DNA of 64,000 nucleotides from Hungatella_A sp034142505 (GTDB taxonomy: Bacteria > Bacillota > Clostridia > Lachnospirales > Lachnospiraceae): positions 92,631 to 156,630 of the forward strand of contig JAWZDV010000092.1 in the NCBI GenBank assembly GCA_034142505.1. Direction: 5' to 3'. The notes under the pieces were generated by a model that saw only the letters and a program-made list of their open reading frames with translations, was not told where the DNA came from and ran no database searches. Every line of letters begins with the position of its first letter. Within the stretch, counting starts at the first letter, position 1. A program made the translations under genes and the position numbers. Positions 1 to 8,472 of this stretch are shown here, in pieces.

Positions 1-59
1 GTAAATGATACCTGTTTTAAATTATTCTGGGTGAGCCCCTGCACGATGATATCTGCCAT
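1..59 (-). CDS. UvrA-like ABC protein, first codons only (partial)
   Basis: Reading leftward from an ATG at 59, the 19 visible codons begin MADIIVQGLTQNNLKQVSF, which resembles the extreme N-terminus of UvrA-type excinuclease ATPases and of UvrA paralogues linked to drug resistance in Firmicutes (the family begins with an 'I..GA..HNLK.V' stretch). The gene leaves the window, so neither Walker motif is visible and the assignment rests on this short stretch. It lies 108 bp downstream of the padR gene on the same strand with no terminator visible between, so the two could be cotranscribed. A purine-rich GAGGAAGAGAG lies upstream but is somewhat far from the ATG, so the start is uncertain. Confidence 0.5.
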   Translation of the reverse strand, partial: MADIIVQGLTQNNLKQVSF

Positions 60-167
60 TGGTATCCATCTCTCTTCCTCTGCTATTTTTGCTATGCCTT
101 GTTATGGGCTGACTTTTTAAGTGTACCAAAAGCCGGTAACCCATTCTTGATATTTTCTGCTATTTTA

Positions 168-695
168 TCAGTCATCCTGATCCTTCAGAGAGGCAATCCA
201 TGTTTCGACTGCCTGGGCCAGTATATATTGCTGCTGCAAGACTGCCATGCCTGTTTCAGGAATACCGGGTTCATGTTCTTTTTGGCGTATATTTTCTTCC
301 AGATACGTTTTTAAGGTTTTCACATGTTCCTCGATGTTTTCCAGACAGGCCTTTTGGCCTTCCGGCGGGAGACCGGGCAGGTTTACAATCACGGCGTTGA
401 AGTCCAGAAAAAAACGAACCGGCTGCGACGCGATGTCATACATCAGTTTTTCAAACTCTTTTTCGCCGGTTTCCGTTATCGAATAGACTGCTTTTTCCGG
501 CATCTTTCCCTCTTTGATGACATTGCTTTTAATCAGTCCTTTTTCTTCAAGCTGTATCACCTTCTTATAGATTGAGGGTGTGCTGATTTTCACCCACTTG
601 GAGATATTGCGGTACTCAACTAATTTTTGAATATCATAGGCGCTGAGTGGTTCCCTTTTCAGGATACCTAATACAATTAAATCTATGGTCGCCAT
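168..695 (-). CDS. PadR family transcriptional regulator
   Basis: A 175-residue protein with an N-terminal winged-helix domain (about residues 5-80, typical opening 'LIVLGILKREPLSAYDIQKLV') and a C-terminal helical dimerisation region, the usual size for a PadR regulator with a Vir_Act_alpha_C tail. PadR proteins are generally repressors of neighbouring transporter or detoxification genes and are released by small aromatic or drug-like ligands. The start ATG has a strong AAAGGAGG site. The gene is divergent from the MATE pump at 821, and the shared intergenic region carries a long inverted repeat, so autoregulation and control of the pump are likely. The family call is firm; ligand and targets are inferred. 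Confidence 0.9.
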   Translation of the reverse strand: MATIDLIVLGILKREPLSAYDIQKLVEYRNISKWVKISTPSIYKKVIQLEEKGLIKSNVIKEGKMPEKAVYSITETGEKEFEKLMYDIASQPVRFFLDFNAVIVNLPGLPPEGQKACLENIEEHVKTLKTYLEENIRQKEHEPGIPETGMAVLQQQYILAQAVETWIASLKDQDD

Positions 696-731
696 GATTC
701 CCTCCTTTTTCTATTGACATATAGTATAATT

Positions 732-782
732 TATAGTAGTATAATTTCCAGCAACTCAATTGCTATAATTTATACTACTATA
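732..782. promoter_or_regulatory. Inverted repeat, probable PadR operator
   Basis: The arm TATAGTAGTATAATTT (732-747) is repeated inverted at 767-782 as AATTTATACTACTATA with a 19-bp spacer. A TTGACA at 714-719 and TAGTAT at 737-742 (17-bp spacer) make a promoter reading toward the MATE gene, and the left arm overlaps its -10. PadR dimers bind such AT-rich palindromes, so this is the likely shared operator of the divergent pair. The repeat is seen directly; its binding protein is inferred. Confidence 0.7.
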
Positions 783-820
783 TCCTATGTTTTGTGTCAA
801 GCGAAAGGAGAACGGAACAC

Positions 821-2188
821 ATGAATGAACCAAACAAAAAAATGGCGCTGCTGGGGAGCGCGCCGATTTCAAAAGCATTATTGGAACTGGGACTGCCAAC
901 TATGATTGGTATGCTGATTAACGCGCTGTACAACCTGGCGGACACCTACTTTGTGGGCGGGCTGGGAACGGATCAGATGGGCGCAGTCACGGTGGCATTT
1001 CCCCTCGGGCAGGTGATTGTAGGTCTAGGCCTGCTTTTTGGTAACGGGGCTGCCGCCTATCTTTCAAGACTGCTCGGACGGGGTGACAGGGACACAGCCA
1101 ACAAGGTGGCAAGCACCGCCGTATACAGCAGCGTGTGGACTGGCGCAATCGTTATTCTCTGCTCTGTCATTTTCCTAAAACCGATTTTAAGACAGCTGGG
1201 CGCATTGGAAAGCGTCATGCCTTACGCAATTTCCTATGCCAGTATCTATATCACGTTCTCCATCTTTAACGTATTCAACGTCACGATGAACAATATCGTA
1301 TCAAGCGAGGGAGCGGCCAGAACAGCCATGTGCGCACTGATGGCAGGCGCCCTGTTGAATGTGATATTAGACCCTGTATTCATCTATGTGTTTGATCTTG
1401 GCGTAGCTGGGGCGGCGATTGCCACAGCCATTTCACAGATGGTTTCCACGGTCATTTATTTGTGCTATATCTTCCGCAAAAAAAGTGTGTTTGATTTCCG
1501 TATCAGGGATTGTTGTTTTTCCAAAGAGATTATGTCAGAAATTTTGAAGATTGGGATTCCTACGCTGCTTTTTCAGGTATTGACCAGTCTTTCCATCAGT
1601 ATGACGAACAACGCGGCGAAAGAATATGGCGGCTCCGCACTGGCCGCCATGGGACCGCTCACCAAAATAATGTCCATGGGGAGCTTGATTGTATTCGGTT
1701 TCCTGAAAGGCTTTCAGCCAATTGCCGGATTCAGCTATGGGGCAAAGAAATTTGACCGCTTGCAGGAAGCAGTCAAAACCTCACTTCTCTGGTCTACTAT
1801 ATTTTGTGTAGTGTTCGGCTTGACTGCCGCACTGTTTCCCTCACAGATTATGGCCCTGTTTACCAAGAATGACCTGGAGATGATTCGCGTCGGTTCAGCC
1901 GCTTTGCGGGCGAACGGTCTTTCCTTTCTTCTTTTTGGTTTTTACACGGTATACTCGTTCCTGTTTCTTGTGATGGGAAAAGCCGCAGAGGGCTGTGTCC
2001 TTGGCGCCTGCAGGCAGGGGATTTGTTTTGTGCCTGTTATATTACTTCTCCCAAGAATCTTCGGCTTGAGCGGGATTCTCTATGCCCAGCCGATTGCTGA
2101 TATTCTCTCTGCCATTGTCACTGCATATATGGCAGTTCGTCTTCACAGGGAATTATCCCGGGAAAAAACAGATTTCCCTGCCGCATAA
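821..2188 (+). CDS. MATE family multidrug efflux transporter
   Basis: A polytopic membrane protein of 455 residues with about 12 hydrophobic segments and the MATE-type duplicated layout. The first half has 'LPTMIGMLINALYNLADTYF' and the second a matching repeat beginning 'IGIPTLLFQVLTSLSISMTN'. MATE proteins export cationic drugs and dyes in exchange for Na+ or H+. I chose the ATG at 821 because AAAGGAG (804-810) is ideally spaced; a GTG at 794 is in frame but has no such site. It is divergent from padR across a long palindrome, so PadR-controlled drug resistance is the natural reading. Substrate cannot be told from sequence. Confidence 0.92.
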   Translation: MNEPNKKMALLGSAPISKALLELGLPTMIGMLINALYNLADTYFVGGLGTDQMGAVTVAFPLGQVIVGLGLLFGNGAAAYLSRLLGRGDRDTANKVASTAVYSSVWTGAIVILCSVIFLKPILRQLGALESVMPYAISYASIYITFSIFNVFNVTMNNIVSSEGAARTAMCALMAGALLNVILDPVFIYVFDLGVAGAAIATAISQMVSTVIYLCYIFRKKSVFDFRIRDCCFSKEIMSEILKIGIPTLLFQVLTSLSISMTNNAAKEYGGSALAAMGPLTKIMSMGSLIVFGFLKGFQPIAGFSYGAKKFDRLQEAVKTSLLWSTIFCVVFGLTAALFPSQIMALFTKNDLEMIRVGSAALRANGLSFLLFGFYTVYSFLFLVMGKAAEGCVLGACRQGICFVPVILLLPRIFGLSGILYAQPIADILSAIVTAYMAVRLHRELSREKTDFPAA

Positions 2189-2199
2189 ACCGTGCCATC

Positions 2200-2253
2200 C
2201 ACGCCTGCCGGCACGAGCGGGACGGTCTGCACATGGGAAAGCCGGCAGACGTG
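2200..2253. terminator. Hairpin between convergent genes, possible terminator
   Basis: CACGCCTGCCGGC (2200-2212) pairs with GCCGGCAGACGTG (2241-2253) with one mismatch. It lies between the converging MATE gene and the small gene at 2319. No long T-run follows on either strand, so it may be a weak or factor-assisted terminator. Confidence 0.4.
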
Positions 2254-2318
2254 ATGTTGTTCTCCGCCCCGCTCTCCCTGACAGACCTATGTCTAAAGTC
2301 CGCAAAACTATTCCGGTA

Positions 2319-2804
2319 TTATGAAACCGCCTTACGCGCAGCAACCTCCGCACATATCAGTTCTGCTATATGTTCTGCTGATTCATCAGTCAGAAGAAAG
2401 AGCATTCCGTCATTGCGGCATTTTTTATAGGTATTGCCTTTCAGATCATACACAAAGCCTTTCACACAGGTATCGCTGCAGGCAGCAGGGTCGATCAGTC
2501 TTTTGCAGTCGCGGGAAGCCGTCATTTTCTTTTGCATATCTTCCGGCAGAGCAGCAATGACATGCTCATACCTGCCAGCATTGTCCCCGTAAATCCGGGC
2601 CCAAATACCAGTCTTTCGAAATACCCAATTCATGACCGTTTTCTTCCCCATTTGGTAGGAAGCAGCATAACCGCTTTTTGCTTCCTTGATTACAACGTCA
2701 CAGCCCAATTCCATAAGCTGGTTGTTCAGCTGCCCGATAAACGCTTGATGTTCCGGCGCCACTGTCTCCAGGAACGCTTCGAATGAAACCTTTTCTTTTG
2801 GCAT
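2319..2804 (-). CDS. Conserved protein of unknown function with a Cys-containing C-terminus
   Basis: I do not recognise a named family with certainty. The 161-residue product, read from the ATG at 2804 behind GGGAGGAAAG, is soluble and begins MPKEKVSFEAFLETV. The N-terminal two thirds resembles small alpha/beta proteins of the DUF1801-like type (a 'SGYAASYQMGKK' stretch followed by 'WVFRKTGIWARIYGD'). The C-terminal third contains four cysteines (CKRLIDPAACSDTC, then KKC about 18 residues on) that could hold a metal or form disulfides. There is no signal peptide and no membrane segment. It stands alone between two MATE genes, convergent with the first. Function unknown. Confidence 0.6.
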   Translation of the reverse strand: MPKEKVSFEAFLETVAPEHQAFIGQLNNQLMELGCDVVIKEAKSGYAASYQMGKKTVMNWVFRKTGIWARIYGDNAGRYEHVIAALPEDMQKKMTASRDCKRLIDPAACSDTCVKGFVYDLKGNTYKKCRNDGMLFLLTDESAEHIAELICAEVAARKAVS

Positions 2805-2896
2805 GTTTCTTTCCTCCCTCAAATTCTGAAATGTCTCCAAACTGTCTCCATAACTCTAACTTCAATGACCGGAGTCTGTCAAGTGATTCTATCCGT

Positions 2897-4216
2897 TTAT
2901 TTTAACCGGCTGACCCATCCGTACATCCCGGTTCCCAGCGCCGCAACAAGTACCTCCGTCACCGGAAATGCCAGCCACACGCCGGTCACTCCCCATAATC
3001 CTGACAGCACAAAGGCCATGGGAACAATGACGAACAATCCCCGAAGCAGCGAGATCACATGCGCCGGTATGGCCCGCTCCGTGGATGCAAAATACATGGC
3101 AATGATGATGTTAAATCCGGCAAATCCGGCCGCCGTAAAATACAGTTTCAGCCCCTCAGCGGCAATCTGCTGCAGCTGAATATTCTGTTCGCTGTTGAAC
3201 AGTGATACCACCCCATCAGCTCCCAAAAAGATTCCACCGTAAATACCGGCCGCAATCAGAAGCATCAGACAGACAGCGCAGCCCAGAATATACTTGATTT
3301 TCTCACGATCCCCACGTCCATAAGCCCGGCTGATGATGGGCTGCACGCCCTGGGCAATCCCTGTAAACACAGCCATGACCACCAGAGATAGGTTGGCGAT
3401 GACTCCGTAAGCGGCAACGCCCACATTTCCCTGAAGCTTCAACAAAATGAAATTAAATACAATAATCACCACCCCGGAGGATAACTCCGTGATCAGAGAG
3501 GGGAAGCCCAGAGAGAAGATGGACAAAAGCATGTGGAACGCTGTGTCTCGCAATCGGAACCGGAACCCATGTCTCTTTTTCCACCAATGGACCGACAAAA
3601 TCGCCATGCTGATAAACGGCGCCATCCCCGTGGCCAGTACCGCTCCGAAGATCCCCATATTCATAGGGAAAATGAAGACGTAATCCAGTACAATATTGGA
3701 GAAGCTGCCACTCACCATCGCTGTCATAGCCAGCTGGGGGGCACCGTCATTTCTCACAAAGCAGAGTAAAATCTCGTTGAGCATAAACGCAGGTGCGAAC
3801 AGCAGAATCACCTTCAAGTAGATGTTGGCCATGGCAAACACAGCGCTGTCGGCCCCCAGCATTGCCGTCAATGTCTCCGAAAAGAACAGCCCTGCCAGCA
3901 GGAAAACCGCCGCCAGTAAAGCTGCCGCTTTCACCGTGACAGAAAATACCCCGTCCGTCTGGTCTGTCTTTTTCTGGCTTCTGAAGATCGCATATTTGAT
4001 CGCCCCGCCCATGCCGAACATCAGGCCGCTGCCATGGATAAAGCTGTATACGGGGATCGCCAGGTTGAGGGCCGTCAGCCCATCCGCTCCCATTCCCCGG
4101 GAGATAAAAAAGGTATCCGCCAGAATATAACAGGACAGCCCCAGCATTCCAAGGACATTTGGGGATGCGTATTTGAAAAATTCATTCCGGTATGCCGCGT
4201 GTGATGATTGCTCCAT
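2897..4216 (-). CDS. MATE family efflux transporter, second copy
   Basis: A 439-residue polytopic membrane protein with MATE features: N-terminal 'VLGMLGLSCYILADTFFISR', a duplicated half with 'LGFPSLITELSSGVVIIVFN', and about 12 hydrophobic segments. It is only distantly like the MATE at 821. The start is the ATG at 4216, with GGAGGAG immediately upstream; a TTG at 4228 is in frame but lies inside the terminator T-tract. It has its own promoter at 4340-4368 and a structured leader with a strong terminator hairpin directly before the ribosome binding site, so expression is probably set by premature termination. Substrate not predictable. Confidence 0.9.
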   Translation of the reverse strand: MEQSSHAAYRNEFFKYASPNVLGMLGLSCYILADTFFISRGMGADGLTALNLAIPVYSFIHGSGLMFGMGGAIKYAIFRSQKKTDQTDGVFSVTVKAAALLAAVFLLAGLFFSETLTAMLGADSAVFAMANIYLKVILLFAPAFMLNEILLCFVRNDGAPQLAMTAMVSGSFSNIVLDYVFIFPMNMGIFGAVLATGMAPFISMAILSVHWWKKRHGFRFRLRDTAFHMLLSIFSLGFPSLITELSSGVVIIVFNFILLKLQGNVGVAAYGVIANLSLVVMAVFTGIAQGVQPIISRAYGRGDREKIKYILGCAVCLMLLIAAGIYGGIFLGADGVVSLFNSEQNIQLQQIAAEGLKLYFTAAGFAGFNIIIAMYFASTERAIPAHVISLLRGLFVIVPMAFVLSGLWGVTGVWLAFPVTEVLVAALGTGMYGWVSRLK

Positions 4217-4226
4217 ATACTCCTCC

Positions 4227-4333
4227 AAAAAAATGGCGCCAGAGCTTTCTATCTTCTATGGCCTGCGATAGAAAGTCCGACGCCAGAATCCTTACCCGGC
4301 GGTAAGAATCTTGTCTTTTCTTATTATTTTTCT
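4227..4333 (-). promoter_or_regulatory. Structured leader with attenuator hairpin upstream of MATE gene
   Basis: Read on the minus strand from the predicted transcription start near 4333, the leader holds hairpin 1 (CTTACC-GCCG-GGTAAG, 4291-4306) and then a large hairpin at 4234-4285. The outer stem of the latter is TGGCGTC/GGCGCCA and the inner stem is a perfect 9 bp (CTTTCTATC at 4267-4275 in transcript sense, with GATAGAAAG at 4245-4253). It ends in seven U residues (4227-4233) right at the GGAGGAG site. No ATG-started leader peptide is present. CGCC in hairpin 1 can pair with GGCG of the terminator arm, giving a possible antiterminator. I cannot match it to a known riboswitch class. Confidence 0.6.
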
Positions 4334-4339
4334 CAGATG

Positions 4340-4368
4340 ATTATACACGGGAAACGGGGTGGTGTCAA
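4340..4368 (-). promoter_or_regulatory. Sigma-A promoter of the second MATE gene
   Basis: On the minus strand, TTGACA (complement of 4363-4368) and TATAAT (complement of 4340-4345) are separated by exactly 17 bp. Both boxes match the consensus perfectly. The promoter lies just downstream of the GH88 stop codon and so separates the pump from the polysaccharide operon. Confidence 0.85.
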
Positions 4369-4404
4369 TCACTATTCACGTTCCGGCACCCGCGATATTA
4401 CCTG

Positions 4405-5553
4405 CTACCAGATAAAAAGTTCCTTCCCGGCCAGTTTCATCAATGCTTCAATAAAATAGTAATCTCCATAAACAATCGGAACCTCAATATTATCATTGTG
4501 ATATGCCACACTGCATTTCTCCAGGAAATAATCCACGTTTTCATCCATATTACATCTGGACTGTTCCAGTGTCTTCAATAACCGCATCGCTGCGTCTAAA
4601 TAGATCTTCCGGTCTCTTCCGGTCTCCACCTTCGCAATCTCAATCAATCCACAGGCGGTAACAGCCGCTGCTATGGAATCTTCCCAGCTGCAGTTTTCCG
4701 GCTGCCTGAAATCCAACAACACCAGATTAGAAGCCGGCAGGTTCACAATAAAATAATTGGCAATCCGTTTTGCCGCCTCCAGATATTCCGATTTTTCCGT
4801 ATGAAGATAACTGAGCACAAAACCATAGATCGCCCAGGCTTGTCCTCTGGTCCAGGAAGAGCCGTGTCCATACCCCTGCCCGCCATGACTTTTTATACGC
4901 TCGCCGGTTTCCGGATTAAATTCCACAATATGACAGACGGAACCATCCCCCCGGATAAATGCCTTCATGGCGGTATCTGCGTGAGCCGTTGCAATCTGAT
5001 AAAATCTCGGATCCTTTGTCTCCTCATATGCCCAGTACAACAGGGGCAGATTCATCATACAGTCGATAATCGCCCATCCCCTGTGGTCTTCCTCGTCCCA
5101 GTCATTCCACGCGCGGATGAATCTGCCGGCAGGATTATATCTTCCGGCCATATTACATGCCGCCAGCATGGCACGGTTTTTCGACTCCTTACTTCCGGTT
5201 TTCCGGTAATTTGCAACCGATGTGGGAAGCCATTTAAAACCATTGTCATGGTCTAAATGATCCGCCATCATCAGGTTTTTGTCCAGCTTTCGTTCCGTTT
5301 CCACAGCAAGTTCCCTGTAAGCCTCATTTCCAGTTAACTGATACATCTGCCACATGATTCCGCCCCAAAAACCATTGGTCCACCAGCAGATATGATCATC
5401 ATCCGACTTATCATCATAAACGCCGTCAACCGCTATATACGGAATTTTATGGGCGCAGCGTCCGATCACTTTCTCCATTTTTTTCTCAATTTTCGTTAAT
5501 GTCTCTTCCGCCCATTTCTTCTCTTCCTGTTCTGCTATCGTCTGCTCTGTCAT
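4405..5553 (-). CDS. Unsaturated glucuronyl hydrolase, GH88 family
   Basis: A 382-residue (alpha/alpha)6-barrel enzyme of family GH88. It removes the unsaturated 4,5-uronic acid that polysaccharide lyases leave on the non-reducing end of oligosaccharides, by a hydration mechanism. The two catalytic aspartates of the characterised Bacillus UGL (Asp88 and Asp149, 61 residues apart) correspond to Asp103 in 'DHDNGF' and Asp164 in 'IIDCMMNLPLLYW', also 61 apart. There is no signal peptide, so it acts in the cytoplasm, as is usual for UGL. It is the last gene of a five-gene unit (solute-binding protein, two permeases, lyase, UGL) and follows the lyase by 19 bp. The substrate is likely glycosaminoglycan or another uronic-acid polymer; the exact glycan is inferred. 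Confidence 0.92.
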   Translation of the reverse strand: MTEQTIAEQEEKKWAEETLTKIEKKMEKVIGRCAHKIPYIAVDGVYDDKSDDDHICWWTNGFWGGIMWQMYQLTGNEAYRELAVETERKLDKNLMMADHLDHDNGFKWLPTSVANYRKTGSKESKNRAMLAACNMAGRYNPAGRFIRAWNDWDEEDHRGWAIIDCMMNLPLLYWAYEETKDPRFYQIATAHADTAMKAFIRGDGSVCHIVEFNPETGERIKSHGGQGYGHGSSWTRGQAWAIYGFVLSYLHTEKSEYLEAAKRIANYFIVNLPASNLVLLDFRQPENCSWEDSIAAAVTACGLIEIAKVETGRDRKIYLDAAMRLLKTLEQSRCNMDENVDYFLEKCSVAYHNDNIEVPIVYGDYYFIEALMKLAGKELFIW

Positions 5554-5572
5554 GCCCTGCCTCCCGTTCCTG

Positions 5573-7540
5573 TCAGATTTCTATTCTGTCCTGTTTCATA
5601 TTCTTTTCATGGAATACCAGTTTCCTGCCATCCGTCAGATGTATGATGACCAGGTCATCCTCAACAGCCATCCCTGCCTCCACAGACAGCACCTGATTGT
5701 ATCCCGCTTTGTGGGGCGCTAACACTGTAACCACCCTCTCGTTATCTCCTGCTATCTCTGCCACAATACAGTTCACCGGCACATACTCTCCCTGCTGCTG
5801 CCCCAGCGATACAAATCCCTGCCACTCAGGTTCTTTCTGCGCCCTTATCACATCCAGGCGCAGTTCTCTGCCGGACATACAGACATTGATCTCTCTTAAC
5901 GCTGCCCCACTGCTGGAAATCACCGGATCTTCACTGTCCACATGCCAGAGAACCTGATAGTGATGTTTCTTTTCAGACGTAAGCCGGTCCACTACAATAA
6001 AAAATGGGGAAAGTCCCTCTGCCGTCCTCTTTACAAAATAAATACAGCGGTGATGGATAATACTCTTATCAACATCCGGTCCATATCCCTCATTGTATCT
6101 GCTCTCTGCATAATCAAAATTCTCCCCTGCATGCCAGAAAAGATCCGCTTTTTTCAGGATATCCGCTTCTTCCCACCGATAATCCCTCCGGCGGTTCTGT
6201 CCCATGCCATCTACCATCACGGTGTTGTGCGCTCTGGTAGATAGAACATATTCTCTCATCCTGGAATCATCATAAGCATAGTTGCCCCCCTCCGTAACCA
6301 GCACCTTATGGCCGGCATAAACCAGGACGGAGAGCTTATCCTCATGCTGATGCCCTCTGCCAAAGGGCCCACCGTCAAACAACGCCCAGGTACTGTCCCT
6401 GTCCCAGCCGTTTCTCATCACCATAAATCCGGAATACGGCAGCGCCAGCGATTCATACTCCGGCTTCTTCCCGCCTCTTCCATCACTGAGTACCCATAAA
6501 AGTTCGGGTATCCCCGGCAGAATCCGCTGCTTCCGTTCCAGAAGCAGCTTGCTGCTGAACCAGTTTCCATCATTGATATTGGGAATCCTTCCGTCCGGCA
6601 TCATCAGTTTCACGTCAATCTGGCACGACCTCACCAGCTTTTTAACCATTGTTTCCGGTACCGGGACATCAAATGCCTTCGCCATTTCGATGACCCGCTG
6701 GTAATTATTCACCACCACTTCATGATAGATGGTAGAAAGCTCATACTGGAAACCGTCAGGATATACCTGACGGTCAAGCTCCTTTTCCAGACAGTCAAAC
6801 GCGGTCTCCAGCCAGATCCCGGACTGTTGAAACTGCGGATACAATATTCCAATCTGGGCAAGCCCATTCATTTCCATGATCAGCCAGTTGCCATGGGTTC
6901 GGTTCCGGTACATCCGCCTGCCATGCTCCCATACGGAAGAATACCAGTCAATCAGGACCTGATCCGTAAATGCCTCTGTGCGATAAAAACTGAAGAGCGC
7001 ATAAGGCCAGTTGGCGCCCATGCGGATCCCACATTCAATCGTGCGCCAGCACCTGGTGTCATAACCGGATACATCTCCCGGATATGGCGCCTGATGATAC
7101 CATGATTCAAACAACCGGGCCACCTTCCCGGCGTAACGTTCATCCCCTGTCAGCCGGTATTCATGAGCCAGCATCTTAAATTCCGGATGACGGTTTAACT
7201 GCCATGTCCACTCCTCATACTGGTTGCAGGTGGGGTTGGCCGACCAGTTGATCTCCTTCTCTTCCTTAAAATCACAGGGGATTCCCACAGCCACCATCAC
7301 ATCATCATTGACCACACGTTCACATGCCTCGTGAACCGTTTCTCCCGGAAGCAGGTACGCATTCTCCGGCTCCTCATAGGGAACGGAGAAAAAGCGTTCC
7401 GGGTCCAGCGTTTCCCGGATATAGGAAGCAAATCTTCGTTTCGCCTCCTCATAATCACCTGCATTGACCGCTGCTTTGACAGTTTCCATTCCCTGATAAT
7501 CCAGATTGAGGCATTCCCGGAAGAATTTCATTTCGTTCAT
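5573..7540 (-). CDS. Heparinase II/III family polysaccharide lyase
   Basis: A 655-residue protein with an N-terminal (alpha/alpha) toroid and a C-terminal beta-sandwich of the heparinase II/III fold. Visible family marks are 'RTHGNWLIMEMNGLAQIG' in the toroid (the Asn-x-x-Trp and active-site face) and 'FGRGHQHEDKLSVLVYAG' with 'VTEGGNYAY' in the sandwich. Such lyases cleave uronic-acid-containing glycans by beta-elimination and give the unsaturated products that the neighbouring GH88 enzyme removes. The start ATG has AAGGAGA at good spacing. No signal peptide is present, so this looks like an intracellular lyase that works on imported oligosaccharides. The exact PL family (PL12, 15, 21, 33 and others share this fold) cannot be fixed by eye. 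Confidence 0.85.
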   Translation of the reverse strand: MNEMKFFRECLNLDYQGMETVKAAVNAGDYEEAKRRFASYIRETLDPERFFSVPYEEPENAYLLPGETVHEACERVVNDDVMVAVGIPCDFKEEKEINWSANPTCNQYEEWTWQLNRHPEFKMLAHEYRLTGDERYAGKVARLFESWYHQAPYPGDVSGYDTRCWRTIECGIRMGANWPYALFSFYRTEAFTDQVLIDWYSSVWEHGRRMYRNRTHGNWLIMEMNGLAQIGILYPQFQQSGIWLETAFDCLEKELDRQVYPDGFQYELSTIYHEVVVNNYQRVIEMAKAFDVPVPETMVKKLVRSCQIDVKLMMPDGRIPNINDGNWFSSKLLLERKQRILPGIPELLWVLSDGRGGKKPEYESLALPYSGFMVMRNGWDRDSTWALFDGGPFGRGHQHEDKLSVLVYAGHKVLVTEGGNYAYDDSRMREYVLSTRAHNTVMVDGMGQNRRRDYRWEEADILKKADLFWHAGENFDYAESRYNEGYGPDVDKSIIHHRCIYFVKRTAEGLSPFFIVVDRLTSEKKHHYQVLWHVDSEDPVISSSGAALREINVCMSGRELRLDVIRAQKEPEWQGFVSLGQQQGEYVPVNCIVAEIAGDNERVVTVLAPHKAGYNQVLSVEAGMAVEDDLVIIHLTDGRKLVFHEKNMKQDRIEI

Positions 7541-7552
7541 CTCAAGCTCTCC

Positions 7553-8461
7553 TTATTCCTTTACCGCGCCGACCATAACACCTTTGGCAAAGTATTTCTG
7601 AATAAACGGGTAAATCAATAAAATCGGGACCGTCGCAACAATAATGGTTGCATAGCGGATAGTCATGCCGATTGCCTCGGTATCCCCGCCTCCGCCGGCC
7701 TGCATATTTGCCGTGGAGGACAAAAGGATTTCACGCAGAATTACCTGAAGCGGCAGCTTTTCCCGGTCCCTGATAATACTGGAAGCCCAGAACCATCCAT
7801 TCCACTTATCAACGCCATAGTACAGCAGCTGAACCGCCAGCGCAGCCTTGGAAAGCGGCAGCACAATACTGGTCAGAATTCGGAAATGACCGGCTCCGTC
7901 AATCTGTGCTGCTTCAATCAGACTGTCAGGAATACTCTCAAAGGAGGTCTTCAGAATAATCATATTATAAGTACTCACCATAAATGGCAGGATGATCCCC
8001 CAGAGCGTATTGGTCAGTTTCATAGACTTTAAGTTCATATAAAACGGGATCATACCGCCGCTGAAAAACATAGTGAACATGATGAACAGAAGAAGCGGTT
8101 TCTTCCACAGCACGTTCTTTCTGGAAAGCACATAGGCCCCCAGAGAGGTCATAATCAGACACAGAGAAACACCGACAACCAGAATAAAGATGGTATTTGT
8201 ATAACCGCTGATAATGTTGGGATTGGCAAACACCTTGGCATACGCGCCTGTGCTGAATCCCAGCGGCTTCAACAGACCGCCGGTATGCATGATCATTTGA
8301 TTGGGGCTGCTGAAAGAAGCCATCAGAACATACCACATGGGATACAGACACAAGATACCCACCGCCGCCATCAGGACATAGTTGAAAGCCCCAAATACTT
8401 TTTCTCCTGTGGATACACGAATCTTCTTTGCATGCAATCCGCGATTCTTATTTTTTTCCAT
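7553..8461 (-). CDS. Carbohydrate ABC transporter permease (LplC/AraQ type)
   Basis: A 302-residue inner-membrane permease with six predicted membrane segments and the EAA loop 'EAAQIDGAGHFRILTSIVLP', which contacts the ATPase. The family takes up oligosaccharides. I use the ATG at 8461 with AGGGGAAAG just upstream; the longer in-frame start at 8500 would overlap the preceding permease gene. It follows that permease by 11 bp and precedes the lyase by 12 bp, so it belongs to the same transcript. No ATP-binding subunit is encoded in the locus, so a shared MsmK-like ATPase elsewhere in the genome is assumed. Confidence 0.92.
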   Translation of the reverse strand: MEKNKNRGLHAKKIRVSTGEKVFGAFNYVLMAAVGILCLYPMWYVLMASFSSPNQMIMHTGGLLKPLGFSTGAYAKVFANPNIISGYTNTIFILVVGVSLCLIMTSLGAYVLSRKNVLWKKPLLLFIMFTMFFSGGMIPFYMNLKSMKLTNTLWGIILPFMVSTYNMIILKTSFESIPDSLIEAAQIDGAGHFRILTSIVLPLSKAALAVQLLYYGVDKWNGWFWASSIIRDREKLPLQVILREILLSSTANMQAGGGGDTEAIGMTIRYATIIVATVPILLIYPFIQKYFAKGVMVGAVKE

Positions 8462-8472
8462 ACTCTTTCCCC

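Noticed and set aside
99..314. 71-codon plus-strand frame near the left edge
   Set aside because: It is antisense to the padR gene end, starts without a ribosome binding site, and has no recognisable features.
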